64,000 nt of DNA, taken from SIG440 sp045586925. GTDB taxonomy: Bacteria > Bacillota > Clostridia > Monoglobales > Monoglobaceae. The position numbers and the translations under genes were made by a program. The notes under the pieces are model-generated. The model ran no database searches, was not told the origin of the DNA, and worked only from the letters and a program-made list of their open reading frames with translations. Below are positions 27,695 to 37,199 of the stretch, in pieces; the first letter of the stretch is position 1, and each line of letters starts with the position of its first letter. Location of the stretch: NCBI GenBank assembly GCA_045586925.1, contig JAZNBG010000026.1:1-64000 (forward strand), written 5' to 3'.

Positions 27695-30160
27695 ATGAAA
27701 AGACTATTCTCGTTAATCGTTGCATGCGTGATGCTGGTTACTATGCTGAATATCCCGGTGGTATCAGCAAATACCTCTGCTACACCTGTATTTACACTGG
27801 ACATATCTGACTATACAAATGACAATCAGGTTGTTAAAAACGGAGTTACCGGATCAAGCGAAAACATAACTATTATAAATAAGATAAGAAACTTATCTGA
27901 TGAAAGAAGTGGTCCTGCAGTAGAATATGATATCGCAGCTGACGGAACACAGTTTAAATATCTTTCCTTTGCAGATGATTCTATGACAGCTGAAACTGCT
28001 TATGATGAATATCTTGGCGCAGTTAAGCTGGATTCATCCCTTGTGGATTCGCTTTTAAACGACAGCGAAGAAATGACAGTTGAATTCTGGGCAAAGCCGT
28101 ATACTCCCGCTCAGAATTATGGACGCGCATTTGCCTATGGTAATGATAAGAACGGAAACAATGTTGATATGAGCTGGCAGACACAGTCTACCTCCACAAA
28201 ACAGGTAAAGATTATCCCATTTGGATATAAAAAGAGTGCGGATACAACCACAATGACAGAACAGGCCGTTCAGGATTATGATAGCAACAAGAATGAATGG
28301 CACTACTATGCAATTTCAAGAAAATGGACAACAACGGATGAAGAAACCGGTGCCGGAAAATGGGAATATGTGGTAGTTATAGATGGCAACATCAAGGCAG
28401 AAACAACATTGGAAGATGTTTTCAAAAACACCATTACTACATATTGGGATTTGACCATTGGCGGTAAAAAACATCCTTCGCTCGGCATATATGAACCGTT
28501 TGACGGAGGAATTGCAGAATTTAATATTTATAATAAGAAATTAAGCTCTGCTGAAATGATTGCAAACTATAATGCTGATCAGGCAAAGTACAAAAATATT
28601 TTGCTTGATGTTACAAACACACTGAACTGCACCAATGCAAACAGTGCTGAAACAATATCAATTGCCAGCGGAAGCTATGAATTAACATTTGACAACTATG
28701 TTAATGCAGATACTTTGGAAAATGGTATTACACTTACAAATTCACAAGGCGGTGTTGTAGCAACAGCAAAGGCGCTTAAAGAGACTCCCGTAAGCAAGAC
28801 TGTTGTTATCACATATCCAAATCTTACTGCAGGTACATATACTTTAAGTATAAACAGCAGCTTAAAATCAATTAACGGTATAGCAGCTACACCAAAAACA
28901 ATTACATTTACAGCAAGCGAAAGCAGAAACTATTTGTTTAACGAAGAGTTTACTAATGCGGCAAATGACAGTGCCGGTCTTGCTGACGAAAGCACTCTTA
29001 CTAATAGTATTACTTTGAATCCGTTTAATGCAAGTGATGTAAAGTTTACAATTGAAACATCTGAAACCACAGGTGATAAGTGGATTACCGCTACAACCTC
29101 CGGAACTAGCGCACGCGATGTTCGAATTCAGAGTGGACTTGGCAAAAAAGCTCTTGCAGAAAGCGGTGCAGACTATTTCAAGAGAAACTTTGCAGTTGAA
29201 ATTGCATACAAGGATAATGGCACAGCTTCAAGCGGTAATCGTAAAGTGGCATTTTTAAGTACAAGTGCACAGCTTAGTAACCGCGTATTAGCTAATCTCG
29301 GAACATATAAAGAGCTTAGTGCTATGAATTTTGAAGGTGTAGGAAAAACTGTAACAGTAAAGGCTGATTCGCAGACAATGTCCGGTGATACCGATGCAGA
29401 CGGATTTGATGTTGTTCGTTTTACCTTTACAAGAACAGCAGACGGCAAATATGATGTTGCTGCAAGAAACTTAAATGATAACACTTCTGATGGTGTTGGA
29501 ATTTATAAGGCAGAAACAACGCTTGACCAGTTTACAGGTATGTTAATTGAAGGTTATGAGAAAGCAAACAGTGCTTCTTCGTGGTCATTGAGCAAGCTGG
29601 TTGGATATGAAGTTTCAAATTTCTCGGTTATCAGCCACGGCTTCTCTGCTGATAAATCAACTTATGACATTGTAATGTCTGATAATCTTAATGAGAATTA
29701 TGCTGCAGGCATTACCCTTGCAATAGGTGAAGATACTGCAAATGCAACTGTTTCGGGCAACAAGATTTCAATTCCTGCTGCAAACCTTCCAAGCGGTGCA
29801 CAAACAATATCTCTTGCAGGTATACTCAATGCAAATGATGTATATTGCTATGATAGCATAAGCTACAATAAAGATGGCGTTGTATTTATGGATGCTGATG
29901 ACAACATTATTAACGGTTTTAACGAAGGAACCGGTATTGTAAAAGCGGAAATTACAACCTCTGCAGATGCGTATGAAGCATTTATGGTTGTATATGATGG
30001 CAATGGAAATATTCAGATGATAGAACCGGGAACAGAAATTATCCTTGACGAACTTTCAATAGAGAGCGATTGGGTAATTAAATGTATTGTATTAGATAGC
30101 TTTACTTCCTTAGTACCTCTTTTCAACACTTCGGAAATAACGCTAAACTACTGTCTTTGA
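27695..30160 (+). CDS. Secreted LamG/Ig-like protein, reading frame ends at a CTT TGA C site
   Basis: 821 residues to the TGA at 30158. Signal peptide 1-25, LamG-like domain about 28-305 (MTVEFWAKPYTPAQN, GGIAEFNIYNKKLS), Ig-like domain about 310-405, another jelly-roll region and a terminal beta domain. Paralogous in plan to the 25594 protein. The frame stops at CTT TGA C; the +1 frame continues open for 187 codons to 30722 with more Ig-like sequence. The last residues before the stop (NYCL) look unlike the rest, which suggests a single extra A near 30146 or a +1 shift. AAAGGAG lies about 11 bases upstream of ATG 27695. Confidence 0.78.
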   Translation: MKRLFSLIVACVMLVTMLNIPVVSANTSATPVFTLDISDYTNDNQVVKNGVTGSSENITIINKIRNLSDERSGPAVEYDIAADGTQFKYLSFADDSMTAETAYDEYLGAVKLDSSLVDSLLNDSEEMTVEFWAKPYTPAQNYGRAFAYGNDKNGNNVDMSWQTQSTSTKQVKIIPFGYKKSADTTTMTEQAVQDYDSNKNEWHYYAISRKWTTTDEETGAGKWEYVVVIDGNIKAETTLEDVFKNTITTYWDLTIGGKKHPSLGIYEPFDGGIAEFNIYNKKLSSAEMIANYNADQAKYKNILLDVTNTLNCTNANSAETISIASGSYELTFDNYVNADTLENGITLTNSQGGVVATAKALKETPVSKTVVITYPNLTAGTYTLSINSSLKSINGIAATPKTITFTASESRNYLFNEEFTNAANDSAGLADESTLTNSITLNPFNASDVKFTIETSETTGDKWITATTSGTSARDVRIQSGLGKKALAESGADYFKRNFAVEIAYKDNGTASSGNRKVAFLSTSAQLSNRVLANLGTYKELSAMNFEGVGKTVTVKADSQTMSGDTDADGFDVVRFTFTRTADGKYDVAARNLNDNTSDGVGIYKAETTLDQFTGMLIEGYEKANSASSWSLSKLVGYEVSNFSVISHGFSADKSTYDIVMSDNLNENYAAGITLAIGEDTANATVSGNKISIPAANLPSGAQTISLAGILNANDVYCYDSISYNKDGVVFMDADDNIINGFNEGTGIVKAEITTSADAYEAFMVVYDGNGNIQMIEPGTEIILDELSIESDWVIKCIVLDSFTSLVPLFNTSEITLNYCL

Positions 30161-30722
30161 CGAGGCTGAGATAATAGGAGTGTATGCAGCTGCATACACT
30201 CCGCAAATAAAGCTTGCCGCAAATACTATTCTTCCGGAAAACTTCACTTTGGAATCTGAAAGCGGCGAAGTGGCTGCAATTACAGAGGCATACTATTATG
30301 CAGAAGACAATCAGATAAAGTTTGTTTTGGAAGCAACCAACGCCGGTTCCCAGGAACTTTGGAATCTTACAAGCACAGGTGTTTTGGATACAGAAGGGAA
30401 CTCTGCAAATACTGCAGGAGAATTAACGCTTTTCCAAGAGTCTGAGATATCTTATGGCTCGGTTCAGATTTCAGCGGTTACTTTTCTTGAAAATGGAGTA
30501 CCAACTTCAAAGGTAGTCAACAAAAACGGAATTGAAGCTGTAATCAGAATCAGCAATACAACAGGCACAGCAGTCAGCGGTAAGGTAAAACTCTTTGATG
30601 GCAATGCTCTTATCGCAGAAAGAGATTGCATTATTGAATCAGAAAGCTTTGCTGAACTTTCAATTGATATCAGTGAACACAATTTTATAAATGAGGCAAA
30701 TGTAGAATTTTCTGCCTCATAA
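30147..30722 (+). pseudogene. C-terminal continuation of the LamG/Ig-like gene in the +1 frame
   Basis: Open from 30147 after stops at 30138 and 30144, reading TTVFDEAEIIGVYAA and on through an Ig-like domain (about 80 residues) and a terminal beta domain ending NEANVEFSAS. There is no ribosome-binding site before the first GTG (30180), and no signal peptide, so it is not a free-standing gene. If joined to the upstream frame by one base the product would be about 1,008 residues. It could be a frameshift mutation, an assembly error or programmed +1 frameshifting. Confidence 0.7.
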
Positions 30723-30743
30723 TTAAGGAGGAAGGTGGTAATT

Positions 30744-33700
30744 TTGAAAAAAACAGCGATATTATTGTCTTTGGTAATGATATTATTATGTTTTACCAAT
30801 ATGTCATCATTTGCGGCATCAGCATTAAATCCCTATACCGGATTTTCAATGACGCTGTTTGACGAAACAACAAATGCTAACTGTACCACAGCAGGCGGAA
30901 TGTTAGGAGCATCAGGTGCAAATGCTGTCTATACATATAAGGATATAGACTTTGGGGATGCACCTCCGGTTTCTGTTATGCTTGAAATTGGTGGTCCGGC
31001 AGGATCTGTTTTTGAAAATGTTGCATTATACATTGATGCCCCGACAGGTGATCCGATTGCAACCTTCAATGTTACTACAGAAGGATGGAGTATTGCAACG
31101 CCTGGCTATTGCGAAATATCGCAGACAATTCTGGGCGTGCACGATTTATATCTTAAAACAGCCAAGAGCACCAGTAACTTCTTTAATGTTCGCTTTACCC
31201 AGCTTTTGACGGGTGACAGCACATATAAAGAATATGATCCCACGCTCAGCGAATTTGCGGATGTTTCGGAAAGCAAGTATTTAAGGGAAATAAACATTAT
31301 ACATGAGCTGGGACTTGATCTTAAGCAGCAGACAGACAAGATGTATTATCCGCATCTTCCTGTAACCAGAGGTAAATTTGCCCGTGTGGTTGCGGCAATG
31401 GTATCCGAAAATCTGTACAGCGGCAGCAAGTGCAACTTTGAAGATGTAGAAAGCGGTTCTGAATACGAAGCTGCGATTGCATTATGTACAGAGCGCGGAT
31501 ATATCCTTGGCTACCAGGATGGAACTTTCCGGCCGAATAAATTTATAGAAATCAGCGAGGCGATTGTAGTTTTGAGCCGTGTTCTTGGCTATGATGTTTA
31601 TGCAGAGCTCAAGGGCGGCTTTATTACAGGATATATGAATGTTGCGTCTCAATATGGACTTCTTGATGGTATTCCGAAGACAGGAGCATTGACAGAAGAA
31701 GTGATGGCACGCCTGCTTTATAATGCAATAAAAGCAGAATACTATGATATTGAGACTGTCACAACTAATGGTGTACAGTATTCAGTTTGTACAGACGGTA
31801 TTCTTTCTAAGAATTTGGGAATTCAAATGGGTCAGGGACTTGTCAGCGCAAATAACTTTACATCACTTGCCTCTCCTGTCAGTGACTATGATACAAATAC
31901 TGTAAGCATTGACGGAAAAGACTATAATTCCGGTGATAGTATAGCGCGCAGCCTTTTGGGATACAATTGTGAGTTTTTCTATCGCGAGGATGGCGGAAAA
32001 AATACAATTATCAGCATTTCACCTCGGGAAGGGGAGGTTACGGAAGTAAGTTCAGCTGATAATGAAATTTTTTCTATCACTGACAAAGAGGTCAGTTACC
32101 TTGATGAAAACGGAAAAGAGAAACATATAGATATTGAGGATGGCAGCTATATAATCTATAACGGTGTTGCAATTGATGACAGACTGTCTGCAATGATAAC
32201 AATGCCATTCCGTGGATATGTTCGGTATATCGATAACCGTAATTCAAGAGATACTTTGTTTATATATGAATATGTCAATGTAGAGGTCGGCGGTGTAAGT
32301 ATAGGCGAAAACCTTATTTATGATAACTTTACCAAACAAGCAGCAGATTTCTCAAAGCAAGATGTTTTAGTTTTCTTTACAAAAAACGGAAACGCATGTG
32401 GAATTGCCGATGTTTTGGTAGGAAGTAATGCAATCCTATATAAAAGTAAAAACACAAGCGGAAAGACAATATATCAGTATTTCTTTGAAGAAGATATTAT
32501 TTCCGGTACGGTTAAGTCCATATCTGACGGAAAGTTCAGTATTGATGGTTCCTACTACAAGGTTGCCACCGAGTATAAAGGAAATATCACAATAGGTATG
32601 TCTGCAGACTTTAAGCTTAACAGTTTTGGAGAAATTGTAGGTATATCGGTTGAGCAGGATGAAATGCGGGTTGGCTTCCTTTTAAATCAAGCGGTTGAAA
32701 AAGAGGATGCTTTTAATAACAAAACAGTAGTAAGAATTCTCAATGCGAATAACATAATTGAAAAGCTGGAATTAAACAAATCTTGCACAGTAGACGGAAG
32801 AAGATATAATGACAATACAGCTGTATTATCCAACGCTATGTGCGGCGAACCCATTGGTTATATTGTAAATGCAGAAAATAAGATAACCATGCTTGATACA
32901 ATTGTTAAAGATATAGAAAATGAAAAAGATATGCTCAAAAAAATTGTTACAGCAGACACAGCATATTATTGGGGAGAAGCAGCCCGCGTTTTCTCAAGAG
33001 TTTCCGGTGGATTGCAGGAATTTGTACTTAATGACAACGCAAAGATACTTTGTCAATGGGTAGATGGCGTAGATGCTGAGGATTATACATGGGAGCCTAC
33101 ATCAGAGTTGATTGGAGACCCGATGACAGGTGTTGCATACAGTTTTGATGAGAAGCCGGGCTTTGCTGATATTTTCATATGGAAGAATGTATCAAAAAAT
33201 TATTCTGATGCGTTTGTAGTTGATGGAATCGGAAGTGTACTTAACGATGAAGGTGATGTAGCCATCAAGGTGTATGGATATGACGGAAGAAAAGACGTGG
33301 AGTATATTGTATCGGAAAATAATCCGGAAACGCCCCAGCTTGTTTCCAAATTAGAACAAGGTGATTGGATTAGAGCATATGTTAACAGTAATAACGAAAT
33401 TACAAAGATTCAGATACTCTATCTTATCAGCGGTGCAGAAAGTATTTCTTATACTGTGGATGGCGTCGAGAAAACTGCGTCTGCACTCTTAAACAGTTCA
33501 ACAGCTTCGAGTGGTTCACTGCCGACAACAAGGCTGACAAGCGGCACAGTTATTGACCGTAATGGTAAATATGTAACCATAAAACATTTGTCGGGAGATA
33601 TTGAGTATATTTATCTTGGTTCCGCGGTAGGTGTAATGTACAATTCTAACCCGGGATCAACCCCAAGTCTTTCGAACGGTGTTTCTGCTGATAGTATTAA

Positions 33701-33767
33701 AATCACAGACAGAGTATTCTTCAATATTGTAAAACGTAATACTGCATCTATTTATATTGTCAGATAA
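30744..33767 (+). CDS. Secreted SLH-domain surface protein
   Basis: About 1,007 residues from TTG 30744, selected because GGAGGA lies 11-12 bases upstream; the GTG at 30735 is too close. Signal peptide of about 25 residues. Residues about 169-335 contain two to three S-layer-homology repeats (FADVSESKYLREINII, TRGKFARVV, FRPNKFIEISEAIVVLSRV), which bind pyruvylated secondary cell-wall polymer. The long C-terminal region (about 340-1007) is beta-rich with repeated strand-turn units and no family that I recognise. SLH repeats near the N-terminus with a long exposed tail suggest a cell-surface scaffold or sensor for the neighbouring glycan-binding proteins. Confidence 0.85.
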   Translation: MKKTAILLSLVMILLCFTNMSSFAASALNPYTGFSMTLFDETTNANCTTAGGMLGASGANAVYTYKDIDFGDAPPVSVMLEIGGPAGSVFENVALYIDAPTGDPIATFNVTTEGWSIATPGYCEISQTILGVHDLYLKTAKSTSNFFNVRFTQLLTGDSTYKEYDPTLSEFADVSESKYLREINIIHELGLDLKQQTDKMYYPHLPVTRGKFARVVAAMVSENLYSGSKCNFEDVESGSEYEAAIALCTERGYILGYQDGTFRPNKFIEISEAIVVLSRVLGYDVYAELKGGFITGYMNVASQYGLLDGIPKTGALTEEVMARLLYNAIKAEYYDIETVTTNGVQYSVCTDGILSKNLGIQMGQGLVSANNFTSLASPVSDYDTNTVSIDGKDYNSGDSIARSLLGYNCEFFYREDGGKNTIISISPREGEVTEVSSADNEIFSITDKEVSYLDENGKEKHIDIEDGSYIIYNGVAIDDRLSAMITMPFRGYVRYIDNRNSRDTLFIYEYVNVEVGGVSIGENLIYDNFTKQAADFSKQDVLVFFTKNGNACGIADVLVGSNAILYKSKNTSGKTIYQYFFEEDIISGTVKSISDGKFSIDGSYYKVATEYKGNITIGMSADFKLNSFGEIVGISVEQDEMRVGFLLNQAVEKEDAFNNKTVVRILNANNIIEKLELNKSCTVDGRRYNDNTAVLSNAMCGEPIGYIVNAENKITMLDTIVKDIENEKDMLKKIVTADTAYYWGEAARVFSRVSGGLQEFVLNDNAKILCQWVDGVDAEDYTWEPTSELIGDPMTGVAYSFDEKPGFADIFIWKNVSKNYSDAFVVDGIGSVLNDEGDVAIKVYGYDGRKDVEYIVSENNPETPQLVSKLEQGDWIRAYVNSNNEITKIQILYLISGAESISYTVDGVEKTASALLNSSTASSGSLPTTRLTSGTVIDRNGKYVTIKHLSGDIEYIYLGSAVGVMYNSNPGSTPSLSNGVSADSIKITDRVFFNIVKRNTASIYIVR

Positions 33768-33790
33768 ATCCGGAAAGGAGGGAAAGATAA

Positions 33791-35518
33791 ATGAAAAAGT
33801 TTATATGTATTTTACTGTCTGCGTTCATGCTTGTTGGTATGTGCACGGTGGCATCGGCTCAAACTTCAATTGAGGCAAAAGCTGAATTCAGCTTTGATGA
33901 AAATGCAATTATTGTTTCGGGTATAGTAAACAGTGCACGTGCTAATATTAAGCTTGCTCTGGAAATTAATGACCCTAACGGAAAATTGATTTATGCAGAC
34001 GAAACGGTTGCTATGTTTAATGAGTCAAAGACCAAGGTTGAGTTTAAGTTTAAACCCATCGTTATTCATCCCCAAAATATGACCGGAACATATACTATTA
34101 ATGTGTCCGGAAACAGAGCGGGAAATGCTCAGCCTATTTCTTATGAGTTTGAAGGTGCGGATAATCAGTTGATGGCGCTAAAAGCGGTTGTTGACGCACA
34201 AACAACGAAAAATGACTCGGCACTATCTTTGGCAATAGGAACGTACGGCACTACACTTGGAATAGATAATAGTACATATGGTAGCCTCGGTGCAGACGGA
34301 GTAAGAGCCGTAAACCAGATTCTTTATTCAAAAACCTATACTGTTCCGACAGAACCTCTTGCAGAGGGCTGGATTGCAACTGTTCAGCAGTCGTTAAATA
34401 ATTTAAGAACGGATTTTGCAAATGCACTTATTATAGGTGAATTTAATGATGTGGCAACAGATACCGATATTAAGACATGGCTGACAAGCTATGGTTCGGC
34501 ATTTGATGATGATGACCCGTTGACCGATGTTTCAGAAGATGCTTTGTATTCTTATATTGCTATTGCTATGGAAGATGTTAATAAACTTTCAACAAGAATT
34601 TTATCAAGCGATTTATTCTTGTCAATGGATGAAATTCGTACAGCTTTATATGAACAGTCATTGTTATCGGTAATCGAAAATCGTCATTTTAGTGAGGGTA
34701 AAAAAGTATTTGAGAAATTTCCTAGTCTGTTTTCAGTGAATTTGACAAAGCTTAATTCTCTCAGCGAAGTTGCTAAAGGAAATGTATATGCTAATGTAAA
34801 AGGTGCGTATAGTACTGTCGAGAAAGCAGGAAACGCTCTTAATGCTCTGATAGATAAGTATTATAATAATTCCAACAGTGGAAACAATGGGCATACAGGC
34901 GGCAGCTCATATAGCGGAAGTTCATTCGATGGATTCTATGTGGGCGGAAATGTTAATCAGCAAACAACCAGTACACCAACGGATGTTTTTGAAGATTTAA
35001 AGGATGCCGAGTGGGCACGCACAGCAGTAGAATTTCTGACTGATAAGGGTATCTTATCCGGTGACGGAAGCGGAAAGTTTTATCCTAATAATGATATTAC
35101 CCGTTCAGAATTTATTAAGCTTGTTGTTTTAGCGGTGGAAGCAGATATGAATGCAGCCGCTCCGGACTTTTTGGATGTTGATTCGGGTGCGTGGTATCGA
35201 CCCTATGTAAATGCGGCACGCGCATTTGGCTTGGTGCAAGGGGATATGAATAATTGCTTTAATCCTAATGCACTCATAACCCGTGAGGATATGGCAGTTA
35301 TGGTTTACCGATGCTATAAAATCAGTGGTGATCTTGGATATAAGGTTACTTTTGCAGATAGTAGCGATGTCAGCAGTTATGCTGGTAATGCGGTAGCATT
35401 TTTATCTGAAAAAAAGATTATTAATGGTGTGGGTAATAACAAATTTATGCCCAAAGCGAATGCCACAAGAGCTGAAGCAATACAAATTATATATAATATG
35501 TTAAAGAATGTAAAATAA
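33791..35518 (+). CDS. Secreted protein with three C-terminal SLH repeats
   Basis: 575 residues. Signal peptide 1-23 (VASA cleavage). A beta domain of about 110 residues, then a helical region, a Gly/Ser/Asn-rich linker (about 358-390), then SLH repeats at about 398-455 (FEDLKDAEWARTAVEFL; GDGSGKFYPNNDITRSEFI), 457-515 and 520-575, the usual three for cell-wall anchoring. GGAGG lies nine bases upstream. It is last in the chain of secreted proteins and probably an anchor that could hold others on the wall; that is inference. Confidence 0.88.
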   Translation: MKKFICILLSAFMLVGMCTVASAQTSIEAKAEFSFDENAIIVSGIVNSARANIKLALEINDPNGKLIYADETVAMFNESKTKVEFKFKPIVIHPQNMTGTYTINVSGNRAGNAQPISYEFEGADNQLMALKAVVDAQTTKNDSALSLAIGTYGTTLGIDNSTYGSLGADGVRAVNQILYSKTYTVPTEPLAEGWIATVQQSLNNLRTDFANALIIGEFNDVATDTDIKTWLTSYGSAFDDDDPLTDVSEDALYSYIAIAMEDVNKLSTRILSSDLFLSMDEIRTALYEQSLLSVIENRHFSEGKKVFEKFPSLFSVNLTKLNSLSEVAKGNVYANVKGAYSTVEKAGNALNALIDKYYNNSNSGNNGHTGGSSYSGSSFDGFYVGGNVNQQTTSTPTDVFEDLKDAEWARTAVEFLTDKGILSGDGSGKFYPNNDITRSEFIKLVVLAVEADMNAAAPDFLDVDSGAWYRPYVNAARAFGLVQGDMNNCFNPNALITREDMAVMVYRCYKISGDLGYKVTFADSSDVSSYAGNAVAFLSEKKIINGVGNNKFMPKANATRAEAIQIIYNMLKNVK

Positions 35519-35532
35519 AATATCGTATGATT

Positions 35533-35566
35533 GCTCGTGTATTTTTTAATCCCAAAATACACGAGC
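35533..35566 (+). terminator. Hairpin after the surface-protein operon
   Basis: GCTCGTGTATTTT (35533-35545) pairs perfectly with AAAATACACGAGC (35554-35566) around an eight-base loop. The T-rich stretch is within the stem; the tail ATAGTCATATTTTG is only partly T-rich. A plausible end for the secreted-protein operon. Confidence 0.7.
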
Positions 35567-35639
35567 ATAGTCATATTTTGATAGAACAATTTTGTATCAA
35601 ACAATGTGAAACTAATGAGTAGGATGGAAGGATATTGAT

Positions 35640-37199
35640 ATGACATTACGCGAAAAAATATTAAAAACCTTTATAGTTACAATCAGAGAAATAAATTCTC
35701 ACGGCGGGCCTGAGAAGTTTTTTGCTCAATTTCCTGTTGGAGGTATGTATTACGGGGAAGAACTTGCATTTAAAGACAATAACGGAAGCTATATGGGTTC
35801 ACAGCTTGATTTAGATGTTCTTAATGATTGCAGGAAATTTTCACCGAACAAGCTTCTTGTGTGTGCAGATTTTGTATCTATGCGCGGTCAGAAGGTAATG
35901 GCGGAAAATCAACGGTCACTTGGTGCTTCGCGTAGCAGAGAGGATGCATACAACTGGGGTAAGGTAATTGGAATGCAGATGAATGACAAAGGCATTGACT
36001 GGGTGCTCGCCCCTAGCATTGATATGTGTTTTGACCCGATGATGTATTTGATGGCAATAAGTGATGACCCAAAACTTATCGGAGAAATTTACCGTGAAGT
36101 TGTAAGGGGTATTCAGGATCAGGGAGTATGCGCTACCGTAAAGCATTTTCCGGGGCTTGGTACACACTTTGTAAATATGCACATTTCTCCGGGAATCAAT
36201 AACCTTCCGTTTGATAAGTGGATGGAAACTTATGGTTATACATACAAGGAAATGTTTAAGGAAAATGTGATGAGTGTTATGACGACACATACATCCCTAA
36301 AATCATATGACAGCGATGGAGAGGATGATTATTTGCCAATAGCAACATTTTCTTCAAAGCTTACAACCAATCTTCTGAAAAAAGAGCTTGGATTTGAAGG
36401 TGCTGTTGTTACCGATGCATTGATAATGGGCGGTAATGGTACAGGAGATTATATAATGGAGACGGTACAGGCATTTAAAGCAGGAGCAGACTTGCTTCTC
36501 TGGCCTCCCGTTGAAGCTGCTGATGAGATTGAACGCCAAATACTTTCAGGAGAGATACCCATGTCACGGCTTGATGATGCTTTGTGTAGAATAGAAAGAT
36601 TGGAAAGATTCAGGAAGGATGCTCTGGATAAAGGTAAATTTGATCTTCCTGATGCAAAGTTCGTGGATGAAACAAAACTTGAGATAGCAAAGCATGGAAT
36701 GTGTATGCTGAGGAATGATATAAATCTCCTTCCTATATCCTTGAATTCATACAGAAAGATATTGGTTGTAGATGTTACAGATCAGGATGCTGATTCGGCA
36801 TTGCTGCTAAAAAATGAACTTGAAAAACGCGGTATAAAGGCGGATATTTGTAGGGACATTGATGAAAAGTGTTCGCAGGTCTGCTGGCCGTCTGATATTA
36901 AGAGGTTATCTGATGACTATGACCTTGTAATATTTAATGTAAATGCTTTTTTTGCTTCGCAGTGGAGTGCAGCACATATGTTGATATGGGCGTCTCATCA
37001 GTTCGACAAGAAGAAAAAGCTTATCGTAAATTACGCTTCCCCGTATTTTGCAACAGAATATTTCCCCGAGGACCCAACATATATAGAGATGAACACAACG
37101 CCGACAAAAGATACAGTAAAAATGCTTGTTGACGGAATTTTTGGAGATATGAAATTTACAGGTAAGAGTGTTTTGGCAAAGGAGAATTTCAATGTATAA
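35640..37199 (+). CDS. Glycoside hydrolase family 3, NagZ-like (beta-N-acetylhexosaminidase type)
   Basis: 519 residues, no signal peptide, so cytoplasmic. N-terminal barrel with VKHFPGLGTH (about 167-176) and nucleophile motif VVTDALIMGG (about 256-265), followed by an alpha/beta domain with a catalytic-loop role less clear. The KHFPG-G-T/H arrangement is that of NagZ-type GH3 enzymes, which include phosphorylases as well as hydrolases, so N-acetylglucosaminidase activity is only likely. The ribosome-binding site (GGAAGGAT) is modest. Its stop codon overlaps the start of the GH94 gene by eight bases, so the two are translationally coupled. Confidence 0.85.
   Translation: MTLREKILKTFIVTIREINSHGGPEKFFAQFPVGGMYYGEELAFKDNNGSYMGSQLDLDVLNDCRKFSPNKLLVCADFVSMRGQKVMAENQRSLGASRSREDAYNWGKVIGMQMNDKGIDWVLAPSIDMCFDPMMYLMAISDDPKLIGEIYREVVRGIQDQGVCATVKHFPGLGTHFVNMHISPGINNLPFDKWMETYGYTYKEMFKENVMSVMTTHTSLKSYDSDGEDDYLPIATFSSKLTTNLLKKELGFEGAVVTDALIMGGNGTGDYIMETVQAFKAGADLLLWPPVEAADEIERQILSGEIPMSRLDDALCRIERLERFRKDALDKGKFDLPDAKFVDETKLEIAKHGMCMLRNDINLLPISLNSYRKILVVDVTDQDADSALLLKNELEKRGIKADICRDIDEKCSQVCWPSDIKRLSDDYDLVIFNVNAFFASQWSAAHMLIWASHQFDKKKKLIVNYASPYFATEYFPEDPTYIEMNTTPTKDTVKMLVDGIFGDMKFTGKSVLAKENFNV

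Noticed and set aside
30180..30722. A free-standing small gene starting at GTG 30180
   Set aside because: It has no ribosome-binding site or signal peptide, and the open frame extends before the GTG with Ig-like sequence, so it is better read as the rest of the upstream gene.
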